Assembly: GCA_964639895.1 (NCBI GenBank) | Contig: CAZXEJ010000006.1 | Coordinates: 1 to 64,000 of the forward strand | Direction: 5' to 3' | DNA from: CAZXEJ01 sp964639895 | GTDB taxonomy: Bacteria; Desulfobacterota_D; UBA1144; Nemesobacterales; JADFKM01 | DNA length: 64,000 bases | Part shown: positions 36,444-45,311 of the stretch, in pieces | Numbering within the stretch: the first letter of the stretch is position 1 | Layout of the letters: the number at the start of each line of letters is the position of its first letter | The notes under the pieces: model-generated | The model's database searches: none | Told to the model about the DNA's origin: nothing | The model's input: only the letters and a program-made list of their open reading frames with translations | Made by a program: the position numbers and the translations under genes

Positions 36444-36866
36444 TCAGCGGAGTACGCCTGCTGTCGACAGCTCGAACGAGGTGCTGACGTCGTTCACAAT
36501 AACGGTATACATGCCGTCGTCGAGATTGTAGGTCTCGAGGGGGACGACCTCTTCATAGGCCTTGAGCGCCAACGTACACTCGACGTCCGGGTCGCGCTTT
36601 GTGGTGATGGTCACGTTGATCACGCGATTCGAGACGTCCTGGTAGACCTGGTCGATCTTCGTGCACCCGTCGGGGAGGTAACCCCTTACGACCACGTACA
36701 CCTCGGGCGGTGAATCGCTTGTTTCTTCGACCTCTATCGTGTCCACCTGGGCCGTGGATACTACAGTGGCCGAGAGAGGGGCGAGGTCTTCCGAAGAGCA
36801 CGCTGCCAGCATGAAAACGGCCAGCCCCAATGCGAGCGCGCCCAGCATATGAATGTACAAGGTCAT
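36444..36866 (-). CDS. Lipoprotein with a conserved secreted domain of unknown function
   Basis: 140 aa with a signal peptide and lipobox: the hydrophobic run ends FMLAAC, so C23 would be lipidated and the protein anchored to the membrane. The mature domain (VVRGYLPDGCTKIDQV ... VNDVSTSFEL) contains two further cysteines and resembles a domain I have seen in many secreted bacterial lipoproteins, without an assigned role. ATG 36866 is used; an internal ATG at 36848 would also give a signal peptide. A good TTGACA promoter lies about 110 nt upstream. Confidence 0.8.
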   Translation of the reverse strand: MTLYIHMLGALALGLAVFMLAACSSEDLAPLSATVVSTAQVDTIEVEETSDSPPEVYVVVRGYLPDGCTKIDQVYQDVSNRVINVTITTKRDPDVECTLALKAYEEVVPLETYNLDDGMYTVIVNDVSTSFELSTAGVLR

Positions 36867-36983
36867 GATCTTCTGTGTATCGAAGCCCGCGCGGATGTGC
36901 CCATACCGAAATGGAGCCCGCCGGTGTCTGACTTGCCGGCCGCAGGCATCCAAGCAACGGCCGCGCGTGGGTTCAAGTTCTTT

Positions 36984-37011
36984 ATTATCAGCTATTTGAT
37001 TCTTCTGTCAA
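36984..37011 (-). promoter_or_regulatory. Promoter of the lipoprotein gene
   Basis: On the - strand: TTGACA (37006-37011, perfect), a 16-nt spacer, GATAAT (36984-36989, five of six). It lies in a clearly AT-rich patch. This is one of the best sigma-70-type promoters in the window, with a leader of roughly 110 nt. Confidence 0.6.
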
Positions 37012-37468
37012 GTATGCCCCGGAAGAGCGCAGTGCGGGCTTGAGAGAGGCTTGCTGCGGCCCTGTGTTTTGACGGCCCGGTTGGATGCCGCTTGCAGCTG
37101 CATAACCTCTCGGCTGCGTTGCGGGCCTATCGTCACGGCCTGTGCGTGCTTGGCTGCACACCGGCCGCTGCAGATTCCCCCCGGCGAGTTCATGTCCCGC
37201 AAGCCGGCCCATCCCCCCTCCTCAACGGGGCCGGACACGCTCGGTCTCGGGGGCCCCCTACGGCGATGGATGTGCTGTCGGGTGGCTCGTACGGCTGCGC
37301 CCATCCGGTTTCCACCCAACCGGGCGCGGACCCTACCGCCTTCTTGAACCACTACCGGCCCGTCCGTCGGGTCCCAGACCTGATGTTGGTCTTCAGCTAT
37401 GACTTCTTGGCGCTTGCGATGGCGACCGATATTCCTCTTCACTCTTGATCGCAGGCGGTGGGCCGTTC

Positions 37469-37497
37469 TTTATAACCCCACTCCCCTGTGATACAAT
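37469..37497 (+). promoter_or_regulatory. Promoter candidate for the CDF exporter
   Basis: TTTATA (37469-37474), a 17-nt spacer, TACAAT (37492-37497). The -10 is good (five of six) and is preceded by a TGTGA stretch; the -35 is weak. It would leave a leader of about 125 nt before the TTG start, long enough for regulation. Confidence 0.4.
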
Positions 37498-37629
37498 ACC
37501 TACCGTATCGTTTGCCTCGGTGTGGGTGGCGTAGGGACTGGCCTCTTCGGCCACCCGCTTCCCCACGGAGGTGGCCGATACGCCTGGGCGCCTTTACGTG
37601 ATTCCCTTCCAGGAACGGGTGAAGAGACA

Positions 37630-38520
37630 TTGCCCCACACTCATTCCGCTTCGGCCGAGAACAAGAAAAAACTGCTGCTCGTTTTCCTTCTGACCACCTT
37701 CTACATGATGGTCGAGGTCGTGGGCGGTCTCGTGACCAACAGCCTGGCTCTTCTGGCCGATGCGGCTCACATGTTCACCGATGCGGGCGCCCTTGGACTG
37801 GCGCTACTTGCGGTCTGGTACGGAGGCAGGGACGCCACGCCGGAGAAGACTTACGGCTATTACAGGGCCGAGATCCTGGCCGCCTTGACCAATTCCGTCA
37901 TTCTACTCGTCATCTCGCTCTACATTTTCTACGAGGCGTGGCAGCGGTTTAAGAACCCGACCCCTGTCATGGGGCTGCCCATGTTGGTCATAGCATCGCT
38001 GGGATTGGTGGTCAACCTGGTGGGCCTCTACGTGCTCTACCACTCGTCCAAGGCGAGCTTGAACGTGCGCGGCGCCTATCTGGAGCTCCTGAGTGATACG
38101 CTGGGTTCGTTGGGTGTCATAGGGGCGAGTGTCGTGATAATGGTTACGGGATGGCAGTTGATCGACCTCATCATGAGTGTAGGGATAGGCCTCTTCATAA
38201 TCCCGAGAACGGTCAATCTGCTGAACGAGGCAGTCCACATATTGATGGAGGGGACGCCGAGGCGGATTGACATCGACGAGGTGAGAAGGGCTATTGCTTC
38301 CGTGCGGGGTGTGAAGGGGCTCCACGACGTACACGTCTGGACGCTGACGTCCGGCGTTGACGCTATGAGCGCCCACGTGGTCGTTGATGACCTGAGTGAG
38401 GGCAACAGGCTGCTGCACGAGCTTGAGACGATGTTGAGAGACAAGTTCGACATCCACCATACGACCATCCAGTTGGAGGAGGGGCAGGAAATGGAGCACG
38501 CCGCGGGCTCGTGCCGGTAG
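37630..38520 (+). CDS. Cation diffusion facilitator (CDF) metal exporter
   Basis: A proton/metal antiporter of the CzcD type, 296 aa, with six predicted membrane spans and a C-terminal cytoplasmic metal-sensing domain (VRGVKGLHDVHVWTLTSGVD). Transport site A normally uses two acidic/His pairs. TM2 has H47 and D51 (HMFTD), but TM5 has E152 and D156 (LELLSD) where His is usual. The start seems to be TTG 37630 (MPHTHSASAEN), with GAAGAG upstream; the frame is open further left but not homologous. Metal not predictable. Confidence 0.9.
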   Translation: MPHTHSASAENKKKLLLVFLLTTFYMMVEVVGGLVTNSLALLADAAHMFTDAGALGLALLAVWYGGRDATPEKTYGYYRAEILAALTNSVILLVISLYIFYEAWQRFKNPTPVMGLPMLVIASLGLVVNLVGLYVLYHSSKASLNVRGAYLELLSDTLGSLGVIGASVVIMVTGWQLIDLIMSVGIGLFIIPRTVNLLNEAVHILMEGTPRRIDIDEVRRAIASVRGVKGLHDVHVWTLTSGVDAMSAHVVVDDLSEGNRLLHELETMLRDKFDIHHTTIQLEEGQEMEHAAGSCR

Positions 38521-38811
38521 GGTTGGCCGCCCCATGGTGCTTTAGCGGGGAGTGGGGGAGGTTTTTTGCCAGGCGACTCCTGCGGTCGGGCGAAGTTGCA
38601 GCTAATCCCGTGCGGGCGAACGGTGCGTGCTGCACGCCCTGTAGCTGTAAAGACTTCTGCCGGGAGGGGCAGTGGCCGTCCCGTACCGACGCCCCTGATG
38701 TGCACGAGGGACGGGGCCGGCCCGCCCGTGGCCAGGGGTAGATAAGGGTGTCTTACTCGTGCAGGTAAGGTTGTTGCGACCGAGGGCATTGCACGGAGGG
38801 AGGTATAGACG
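38521..38811. other. 290-bp spacer with an inverted repeat
   Basis: Between the CDF gene and sppA, both +. It contains CCGTCCC (38676-38682) and GGGACGG (38708-38714), a 7-bp inverted repeat with a 25-nt loop and no T-run. The open frame through it is not protein-like. Near the end is the strong ribosome-binding site of sppA. Confidence 0.45.
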
Positions 38812-40584
38812 GTGAACTTCATACGAAGGCTGTTTGCCATATTTGGAATGATATCGCTGCTGCTCTTTCTCCTGGTGGTGGTATCTGCCGCCCTCTTGGC
38901 GTGGTTCGGTACCCGTATCGAGCAAGGCACGGTGCTCGAACTGAACCTCGAGCGCCGCTACGTTGAGTATGCCGGTACGGACGTCGTCGGTAGGTTGCTG
39001 GGAGGCGCCGCCCCGACGGTGTTGGGGGTGGTACGTGCGCTGGATGCAGCGTCGCGTGACGATAGAGTGATAGGTCTCGTGGCCAAGGTGGGCGAGGACA
39101 CCAATCTCGGCTTCGCCCAGGTACAGGAGATACGCGATGCCGTGGCCCGCTTTCGTCGAAGCGGAAAGAGGACCGTTGCATGGTCGGAGAGCTTCGGCGA
39201 ATTCGGTCCCGGCAACAGGGCCTACTATCTGGCCACCGCCTTCGAGCACATATACCTTACTCCCTCGGGTGATCTGGGGCTCACGGGAATGGTGTTCGCC
39301 AGCCCCTTCGTGGCGGGTACGCTCGACAAGTTGGGTGTCCGTCCCCAACTCGGAAAGCGGGGCCGTTACAAGAACGCCGTCAATCTGTTTACGGAGCGAC
39401 GCTTCACGAAGGCTCACAGAGAGTCGGTCGAGGATCTGATGCATTCGCTTTTCGTACAGCTGCTCGACGGTGTGGGCGACGCCAGGGGGATGGGTAGGGA
39501 CCGGGTGAAGGCGATCGTCGACGGCGGTCCCTATACGGCGCGCGAGGCCCTTGAGAAGGGTCTCGTGGACGGCCTCCTCTACCGCGACGAGGTGTATGAC
39601 GGGCTTGAGCGCGCTTCCGACGTCAAGGTCCATTTCCTCGATCTGTTCACCTATCTCGCACGCGTGGGAGGCGAGTGGTCCGAAGGCGACGAGGAAGTGG
39701 CCGTCGTCTACGGCTCAGGCACCATCAGAAGGGGCTCGAGCGGTTACGACCCGCTGTTCGGCACGACGTCCATGGGGTCGACCACTGTTGCCAAGGCCGT
39801 AAGGGACGCCGCCGGTGACAAAGGGGTCAAGGCCATCGTTTTCAGGGTAGACAGCCCGGGCGGTTCGGTGGTGGCATCCGACATCATATGGAGGGAGCTG
39901 GTCAAGGCGCGCCAGCAGGGCAAACCGGTGGTCGTCTCCATGGGCAACTATGCGGCCTCGGGTGGCTACTGGGTATCGACCGCCGCAGACCGCATAGTTG
40001 CCGAGCCCGGTACGATTACGGGATCCATCGGTGTCTTCGCAGGCAAGTTCTATGCAAGGAAGTTCTGGGGAATGCTCGGCGTTACATGGGACGAGGTCCA
40101 CACGAGCCGCAACTCCCTGCTCTGGTCGTCCCTAGTTCCATATGACGATGAACAGTGGAAGATAGTACAACGATGGCTCGACGGCATCTACGACGAGTTC
40201 ATCTCCCGCGTGGCAGAGGCGCGTGGGATGCCCGTCGCCCAGGTTAGAAAGATAGCGGAGGGGAAGGTGTGGTCAGGGGCTCAGGCGAAGGCACTGGGTC
40301 TTGTTGATGAACTGGGTGGAATGAAGGAGGCGGTGGATCTGGCCAAGAAGCTCGCGGGAATCGCTCCCGAGGCCAAGGTGCGCCTCGTGTTCTACCCTCG
40401 TCCCAAACCCCTGTGGAAGAGTGTGCTCGAGCTTGTCACGGGGGAGCATCCGGATGACGGCGGAGTCGTCTACTTCGACGATGTCCGCCGTGTGGCGGTC
40501 TCCGTCGCGCCGTTGCTGAGTGGGGCCACGCGGGCGCTGAGGCCGGCCGATACGGCGCTTCTCATGCCGGGTGTCCTGGAGTAG
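38812..40584 (+). CDS. sppA: Signal peptide peptidase SppA, long form
   Basis: Membrane-bound serine protease that degrades leftover signal peptides, 590 aa (the two-domain 67-kDa type). An N-terminal membrane anchor (about 10-32) is followed by two ClpP-like domains. The catalytic Lys is K187 (GRYKNAVNLF) and the nucleophile is S383 (GNYAASGGYW), matching K209/S409 of E. coli. The GTG start at 38812 is supported by a GGAGGGAGGT ribosome-binding site. Monocistronic. Confidence 0.95.
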   Translation: MNFIRRLFAIFGMISLLLFLLVVVSAALLAWFGTRIEQGTVLELNLERRYVEYAGTDVVGRLLGGAAPTVLGVVRALDAASRDDRVIGLVAKVGEDTNLGFAQVQEIRDAVARFRRSGKRTVAWSESFGEFGPGNRAYYLATAFEHIYLTPSGDLGLTGMVFASPFVAGTLDKLGVRPQLGKRGRYKNAVNLFTERRFTKAHRESVEDLMHSLFVQLLDGVGDARGMGRDRVKAIVDGGPYTAREALEKGLVDGLLYRDEVYDGLERASDVKVHFLDLFTYLARVGGEWSEGDEEVAVVYGSGTIRRGSSGYDPLFGTTSMGSTTVAKAVRDAAGDKGVKAIVFRVDSPGGSVVASDIIWRELVKARQQGKPVVVSMGNYAASGGYWVSTAADRIVAEPGTITGSIGVFAGKFYARKFWGMLGVTWDEVHTSRNSLLWSSLVPYDDEQWKIVQRWLDGIYDEFISRVAEARGMPVAQVRKIAEGKVWSGAQAKALGLVDELGGMKEAVDLAKKLAGIAPEAKVRLVFYPRPKPLWKSVLELVTGEHPDDGGVVYFDDVRRVAVSVAPLLSGATRALRPADTALLMPGVLE

Positions 40585-40732
40585 GGGGGAGTCGGTACCA
40601 TCCGGACCGAAGCCCGGACGAGACTTGGTTTGTAGGACGCTATCTTCTGATGGGATTACAAGGGGTTGTGTTGCATGTTTGAGGCTGCAGTTTAGATAAT
40701 ATGAGATATAGCTTCAAGTAGTAATAATATTG

Positions 40733-40748
40733 CCCTGGTATCGCAGGG
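40733..40748 (-). terminator. Weak terminator candidate downstream of nfo
   Basis: CCCTG (40733-40737) and CAGGG (40744-40748) form a 5-bp stem with a 6-nt loop. Read on the - strand it comes just after the nfo stop and is followed by CAATATTATTACTACTT, which is T-rich but not a proper run. It lies between the convergent sppA and nfo genes. Confidence 0.3.
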
Positions 40749-40760
40749 TATTCCCCGCGC

Positions 40761-41603
40761 TCAGGTGCCTCTTCCCTCCTTCCTCAGCCCCTTGAGCGTC
40801 GATACGTCTTCGGCCAATCCGTCCGGTGTTGTCTCCACCACGACGTCGATTCCGCTCAGCCTCTCTGCCGTAACCAGTGCTCTGAACCCTTCGAGCCCTA
40901 TCTTGCCACGACCAATGTGCTCGTGTCGATCCTTCCTTTCCCCCAGACCCACCTTGGAATCGTTTGCGTGGAATAGTTTGAGCTTCTCCAGCCCCACGAC
41001 GGCGTCGAAGCGGTCGAGCATCTCGTCGAAGGCTTCAATGGTCCGTATGTCGTAGCCTGAGGCGAGAAGGTGTGCCGTGTCGAGGCAGACGCCCACGTTT
41101 GGATGCCGAACCCGGCTCAATATGAGCGCCAGTTCCTCGAACGTATCGCCGATGATCGTTCCCTGGCCCGCCGTATTCTCTATCAGCAGATAGGGGGTGA
41201 ATTCCGTCGACTCCACGATATATCTTACTCCCTCCACCACCCGTGCGACTGCTTCTTCCCTCGAGCCGTCGCGGGCACTGCCGGGATGGAACACCACCGA
41301 GTGGACTCCGAGCTTTGTGCCGCGCTGGAGGTCTTCGCTGATGATGGAAGCGGAGTTTTCCCGCAGCTCCTTCTTTTCGGATGCGAGGTTGATGTAGTAG
41401 GGAACGTGTATGTAGCTGTTACTTATCCCGTGGTTCTCGCACTCTTCCTTGAAGCCCTGAACCACTTCTTCCGTAAGTGGTGGAGCCTTGCCCCCGCGCG
41501 GAGAGCGCGAGAATATCTGCAGGCACTCGCAACCGGCTTCATGGGCCCGTTTGGGTGCCTTGTGTATTCCTCCGGCTATGGAGACATGGGCCCCTATGTG
41601 CAC
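40761..41603 (-). CDS. nfo: Endonuclease IV (AP endonuclease)
   Basis: Zinc-dependent AP endonuclease of base-excision repair, 280 aa. The TIM-barrel motifs are present: MHIGAHVSIAGG at the N-terminus, VVFHPGS, LLIENTAGQG, GVCLDTAHLLASGYD and LFHANDSK, which supply the His/Asp/Glu ligands of the three zinc ions. The GTG start at 41603 is supported by GGGGGAGGT upstream. Together with endonuclease V and dCTP deaminase elsewhere in the window, it belongs to DNA-damage and nucleotide housekeeping. Confidence 0.96.
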   Translation of the reverse strand: MHIGAHVSIAGGIHKAPKRAHEAGCECLQIFSRSPRGGKAPPLTEEVVQGFKEECENHGISNSYIHVPYYINLASEKKELRENSASIISEDLQRGTKLGVHSVVFHPGSARDGSREEAVARVVEGVRYIVESTEFTPYLLIENTAGQGTIIGDTFEELALILSRVRHPNVGVCLDTAHLLASGYDIRTIEAFDEMLDRFDAVVGLEKLKLFHANDSKVGLGERKDRHEHIGRGKIGLEGFRALVTAERLSGIDVVVETTPDGLAEDVSTLKGLRKEGRGT

Positions 41604-41779
41604 ATCGAGACCTCCCCCTAGGCTTACCGGCGCTCCGCGTCCGGCTCAAAGGTTGATTATAGCGGCTGAGCTCGCCGATGGCAAAGTCGTATTCAATTAC
41701 CCCCCCGCTCGTACGTTCCTACCGGAGGGGGGCTGGAAGGGAGATAAGCCCTTATTTTGGGTCAGGGAGACGAGTGCGG

Positions 41780-41992
41780 TCAACGGACCTCTTCGAACCA
41801 CTTCTCGAGCCATTGCTTGCCGCTTTCCGCAAGCTCCCTGCTCGACACGTGGCTTACGTATCTGTCGTCGACGAATAGGGCCCAGTAACACGGACCCTCG
41901 GTTCTCTCGTCCCCGTGGACGAGAACGGTACCGTCGTCCGGGTCGAACGGCTGGATGTCAACGGTTATGGGTTCTACTCTTATATCGATCAT
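41780..41992 (-). CDS. Small conserved-looking hypothetical protein
   Basis: 70 aa if started at ATG 41992 (MIDIRVEPITVDIQPF); a TTG at 42013 could add seven residues. The sequence looks like a real, folded, acidic protein (GPCYWALFVDDRYVSHVSS followed by a C-terminal helix KQWLEKWFEEVR) with normal local codon use. I do not recognise a family. It is a stand-alone gene between spacers. Confidence 0.6.
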   Translation of the reverse strand: MIDIRVEPITVDIQPFDPDDGTVLVHGDERTEGPCYWALFVDDRYVSHVSSRELAESGKQWLEKWFEEVR

Positions 41993-42632
41993 CTTCTTCT
42001 TACGGCCCCCCAATGTTTGGAGGGCCCTAATTGTTTAGCTCACCTATTAAACTAATCACTCCGAGCCGCGTTTCAAGTGGAGCGGGCTCTACCGTCGTTT
42101 ATAGACTTGGGAGTGCGGATATGTTGCCCCCTGATAAGGGAGCCGCTGCCGCAATTGACGCCGAAGACGTTGTGTAGTCTCTGTCTGCCGGCACCCCGAA
42201 ATTCTATTGGGGGTGGAGACGATACCCTCGCTCCCCCTTTCTACCCGTGCCGCTAGCATGGGGGGGGCTGCGGTACGAGTCCACGCGGCTGCCGTGCCGG
42301 CGGGTTCCCGGCGGGATGCGGCCCGGCGCCGCGGGGGGTAGCGGTCGTTGCCGGCGCCTTGGGGGGACGCTACCCCCTAAAAGTGACGCGCTTTTCTTGA
42401 GGGGAGGTTGTGCCGCGTGCCTGCCGCCCTGGGATGCGCCGTGCTGGCGTGGGGGCGTAGGCGGTTCTGCTGTGGGTTGCGTGGTGTGCGGCTACCTTAC
42501 TGCTCAGGGCGGAGCCGTACCGCGCGGGTGGAGATGGGGAGGGATGGAAGCCATGGCGCGCGCTTTATGGTACAGCGTCGCTTTGGTCTTTTGTACCGTC
42601 CCCCCACAAGCTGGGGTGAGGTTCCGCCCCTC
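41993..42632. other. 0.64-kb spacer, G-rich, with an AT patch
   Basis: Upstream of the small hypothetical gene and downstream of the Rieske gene. An AT-rich patch at about 42028-42060 probably carries the promoter of the small gene, but no clear boxes were fixed. A 7-bp hairpin (AAAAGTG/CGCTTTT, 42378-42394) and a G5/C5 inverted repeat near 42210-42238 have no obvious role. The open frames are low-complexity. Confidence 0.5.
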
Positions 42633-42944
42633 TCACTCGACTTCTACGTATACCTTGCCGCCTTCGATCTTCACCGGGTAGGTCTTCACCCCTTTCGTAG
42701 CCGGTCCGGAGAGGGGTTCACCGCTCTCCAAATCGAACTCGGCTCCGTGCAGGGGGCAAATGATTGTGCACCCCTCCACCATGCCCGATGAGAGGGGAGC
42801 GTCGCGATGTGTACACCTGTCTTCTATCGCATAAAACCTCCCTCCCGTCCGGATGAGTGCCACCTCGTTGCCCAACAATTCTACGCCTACGCATTCGCCG
42901 TCGTCGAGTTCTTCTACGTCAATGGCTTCGATCAGTTTGGCCAT
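42633..42944 (-). CDS. Rieske [2Fe-2S] ferredoxin-like protein
   Basis: 103 aa soluble Rieske protein. The cluster ligands are C44 and H46 (RCTHRDAP) and C63 and H66 (CPLHGAEFD). This short stand-alone form resembles ferredoxins of dioxygenases or the small subunit-like NirD family and carries electrons in the cytoplasm (no signal peptide). The partner reductase or oxygenase is not in the window. A second Rieske gene lies 230 bp away in divergent orientation. Confidence 0.92.
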   Translation of the reverse strand: MAKLIEAIDVEELDDGECVGVELLGNEVALIRTGGRFYAIEDRCTHRDAPLSSGMVEGCTIICPLHGAEFDLESGEPLSGPATKGVKTYPVKIEGGKVYVEVE

Positions 42945-43173
42945 ATCTGCACTGTCCTCCTTGTCCGGGGGGCGGCGGCGTCCATCGCCCTTAAATTCCC
43001 TAATACCTGAGAGGTGGGGGTTTGTCCATTTCCGGCGCCGTGAGTGGGGCGGCTTGTATGATAGCCGTGCGGCGGTAAAATAGTTCGGTTGTCGGCGCTT
43101 ACCATGATGGGGCGGTCTGCATGGCGGAGTGGGAGCGCCTGCAGGTGTGAGAGGAGCGGTCGGATAGTCGGAA

Positions 43174-43515
43174 ATGGATTCATCGGTGCGTGAGAGATTG
43201 CGAGAGGTCGAGCTTTTCCCTGCGTCCGAAGTGCCGGAGGGAGGGATGAAACCGGCCGTCGTAGAGGGTGAAGAGATAGTGGTTTTTAACCTGGGTGGCA
43301 GGTTCTACGCACTGTGCGACCTGTGTCCCCATGGCTCGTTCCGCTTCTCGCGCGGCGTGGTGCTCGGGGACGCCGTTATGTGTCCAGGCCACAGGTGGAC
43401 GTTCGATGTGCGCAGCGGGCGGTGCAGGACCACCGAGTGGGAGCCGGCCGCAAGGTATCGGGTGCGCGTGAGAGAGGACGGCACGGTTGTGGTCGCGCTG
43501 CCGGTCAAGGAGTGA
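43174..43515 (+). CDS. Second Rieske [2Fe-2S] protein
   Basis: 113 aa. The ligands are C51 and H53 (LCPHGSFRF) and C70 and H73 (CPGHRWTFD). It differs from the first Rieske protein in its longer N-terminus and a basic rather than acidic tail, so the two are not recent duplicates. It stops 7 bp before the O-methyltransferase start, so the two probably form one operon. Role not known; it could feed an oxygenase or act as a redox sensor. Confidence 0.9.
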   Translation: MDSSVRERLREVELFPASEVPEGGMKPAVVEGEEIVVFNLGGRFYALCDLCPHGSFRFSRGVVLGDAVMCPGHRWTFDVRSGRCRTTEWEPAARYRVRVREDGTVVVALPVKE

Positions 43516-43522
43516 GTCGGCA

Positions 43523-44533
43523 ATGGGAAGGAACAAGGATTTGGGACTTGAAGACCTGCAAAGGATGCACGGAGCGTACGTGCAGTCCAGGCTGCTTTTT
43601 ATGGCGGTGGAGATGGGCGTGTTCGATGCCATTGGGGCCGACGCCCTCACGGCGGAGGAGGTGGCTTCCAGGCTGGGATGCAGCACCCCCGGGATGCGGC
43701 GCCTGATGGACGGTCTTGTGGCCGTGGGGTTGCTGGAGAAGGAGTCGGATTCATACCGTGTACCGTTCTCCCTGAAAGGCTACCTGCTCAGCGATTCCCC
43801 GGAGAGCATGGCGGCATACATACGTCTGGGCGCCTTCCTATGGAAGGTGTGGGATGGAATGGATGAAGTGGTGCGCACCGGCCGGCCGAGGGTGGAGATG
43901 ATGGAACTGCTCTCGTCCGATGAACGGTTGCGCGAGCTTTTCATGGAGGCTATGGCCGGAAGGGCGAGGGAAGGGGCGCGTGAAATAGCGCGGGTGGTGG
44001 ACCTTTCGCGGTGTCGCTCCATGCTCGACGTAGGGTCGGGTCCGGGCACATACAGCCTGATATGGATGAAGATGCACGGCGGCTTGAGGTCGACCCTTGT
44101 CGATATACCGCCTGTCGTCGAGGTTGCACGCAGAAATATCGAGGCGGCCGACTTGGGGGAGCGGGCCGACTATTTGGCGGGTGATTTCATCGGCTTGGAC
44201 TTCGGTCGCGCTGCATACGATCTCGTGCTTCTGGCCAACGTGTTGCAGATGCACGGTCCGGAGACCAACGTGGCGCTGATCGCCAAGGCCTACGAAGCCC
44301 TTCGACCGGGCGGGCTGGTTGTCATTCACGGATTCATGCTCGACGAATCCGGAACGGAGCCGCTCGAGGCGGCCCTCTTCAACCTGAGCATATCGGCCAT
44401 CACACCCTCCGGGGCGGCCTATCCGAAGGCTACCTACCTGTCCTGGCTCTCAGAGGCGGGTTTTCGTAATCCACGCAGTGCTGAGATCAAGGCCGTACCT
44501 TCGACGGTCTTGTGGGCCGAGAAGACCTCTTGA
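43523..44533 (+). CDS. SAM-dependent O-methyltransferase (acetylserotonin-type fold)
   Basis: 336 aa. The N-terminal winged-helix dimerisation domain (about 12-95, LTAEEVASRLGCSTPGMRRL) precedes a Rossmann methyltransferase domain with the SAM loop LDVGSGPG (168-175) and the acidic VDIPPVVEVA. This is the architecture of plant/bacterial small-molecule O-methyltransferases. ATG 43523 follows the Rieske stop by 7 bp. The substrate is probably a hydroxylated aromatic or quinone-like compound, by family only. Confidence 0.9.
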   Translation: MGRNKDLGLEDLQRMHGAYVQSRLLFMAVEMGVFDAIGADALTAEEVASRLGCSTPGMRRLMDGLVAVGLLEKESDSYRVPFSLKGYLLSDSPESMAAYIRLGAFLWKVWDGMDEVVRTGRPRVEMMELLSSDERLRELFMEAMAGRAREGAREIARVVDLSRCRSMLDVGSGPGTYSLIWMKMHGGLRSTLVDIPPVVEVARRNIEAADLGERADYLAGDFIGLDFGRAAYDLVLLANVLQMHGPETNVALIAKAYEALRPGGLVVIHGFMLDESGTEPLEAALFNLSISAITPSGAAYPKATYLSWLSEAGFRNPRSAEIKAVPSTVLWAEKTS

Positions 44534-45311
44534 CCGCAGCGGCCGCCTGCCCGGCCGATGTAAAGGGCTGTTGCGCTGGCGGCGGTACACCCCGGCCGCG
44601 GGCGCAAGAAGGGGATGCACGGGCGAGGGTGTGGTTTAAGGGGTTGAACACGATCTGCTCCCGACTGCCTGTGCGGTTCGTTCGTATGGAGTTCGCAGAG
44701 CCACTCTCTACCCCTTCGCCCACGGTCGGACGCATGGGCCACCGCCGACACATCTTACCTCGCAGCCGTCTGCCTTATCGGTACCTCCCGCTGACAAGGC
44801 GGCCGTTGAGACTCGCCGTCGTGTGGCCGTCCGTCTCCGACCGTGCCCGGGGTGCCGTGATAAAGAGGCGGTTTTGACTCCGTCCTCTACCGCAGGGCGC
44901 CCGACTGGGACACGAGCGATACGCCGTTGCAAGAAATTTGAGAGTGCTGTTCGACTAGCCGCCTATTGCGGCATGGCTGCAAAGAGATCGCTTCAGGGAG
45001 GAGAGGGCCGGTCGACCGCAACGCGTATACACGCCGCCGTGGCGCAAGGGAGGGGCTTTCTCCACACCGCATTTCCCCCTCCCTCACGCATGATCCTTGC
45101 AATGCGGAACGAGCCATCCGCCGCGTTGCAACCAACCCGCTACGCTCGGCGTGTCCTCTTGGTGGGTGTCCCGTGTGTGCACGTGGGAGCGGCCGAGTAG
45201 GCGTTTCACTTGAGGATGTGTTGCTGCGAGGCCGGCTTCGGGGCTCTACCACGAGGGTGTTGTCCTGAGAAGGGTTTTCAGGGTCATCGGGCGTCACTAC
45301 GCCCCTACCCA
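44534..45311. other. 0.78-kb spacer without a gene
   Basis: Between the O-methyltransferase (+) and the PurN-like gene (-), which converge. The open frames have Arg/Pro/Cys-rich translations and no family match. No hairpin with a T-run or RNA gene was seen. Confidence 0.6.

Larger units (their letters stand above)
36867..37629. other. 0.76-kb spacer with two promoters facing outwards
   Basis: Separates the divergent lipoprotein (-) and CDF exporter (+) genes. It holds the consensus-like lipoprotein promoter (36984-37011) and a weaker promoter for the CDF gene (37469-37497). The middle part, about 37050-37440, has open frames but only Arg/Pro/Gly-rich translations, and I see no gene there. 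Confidence 0.6.
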
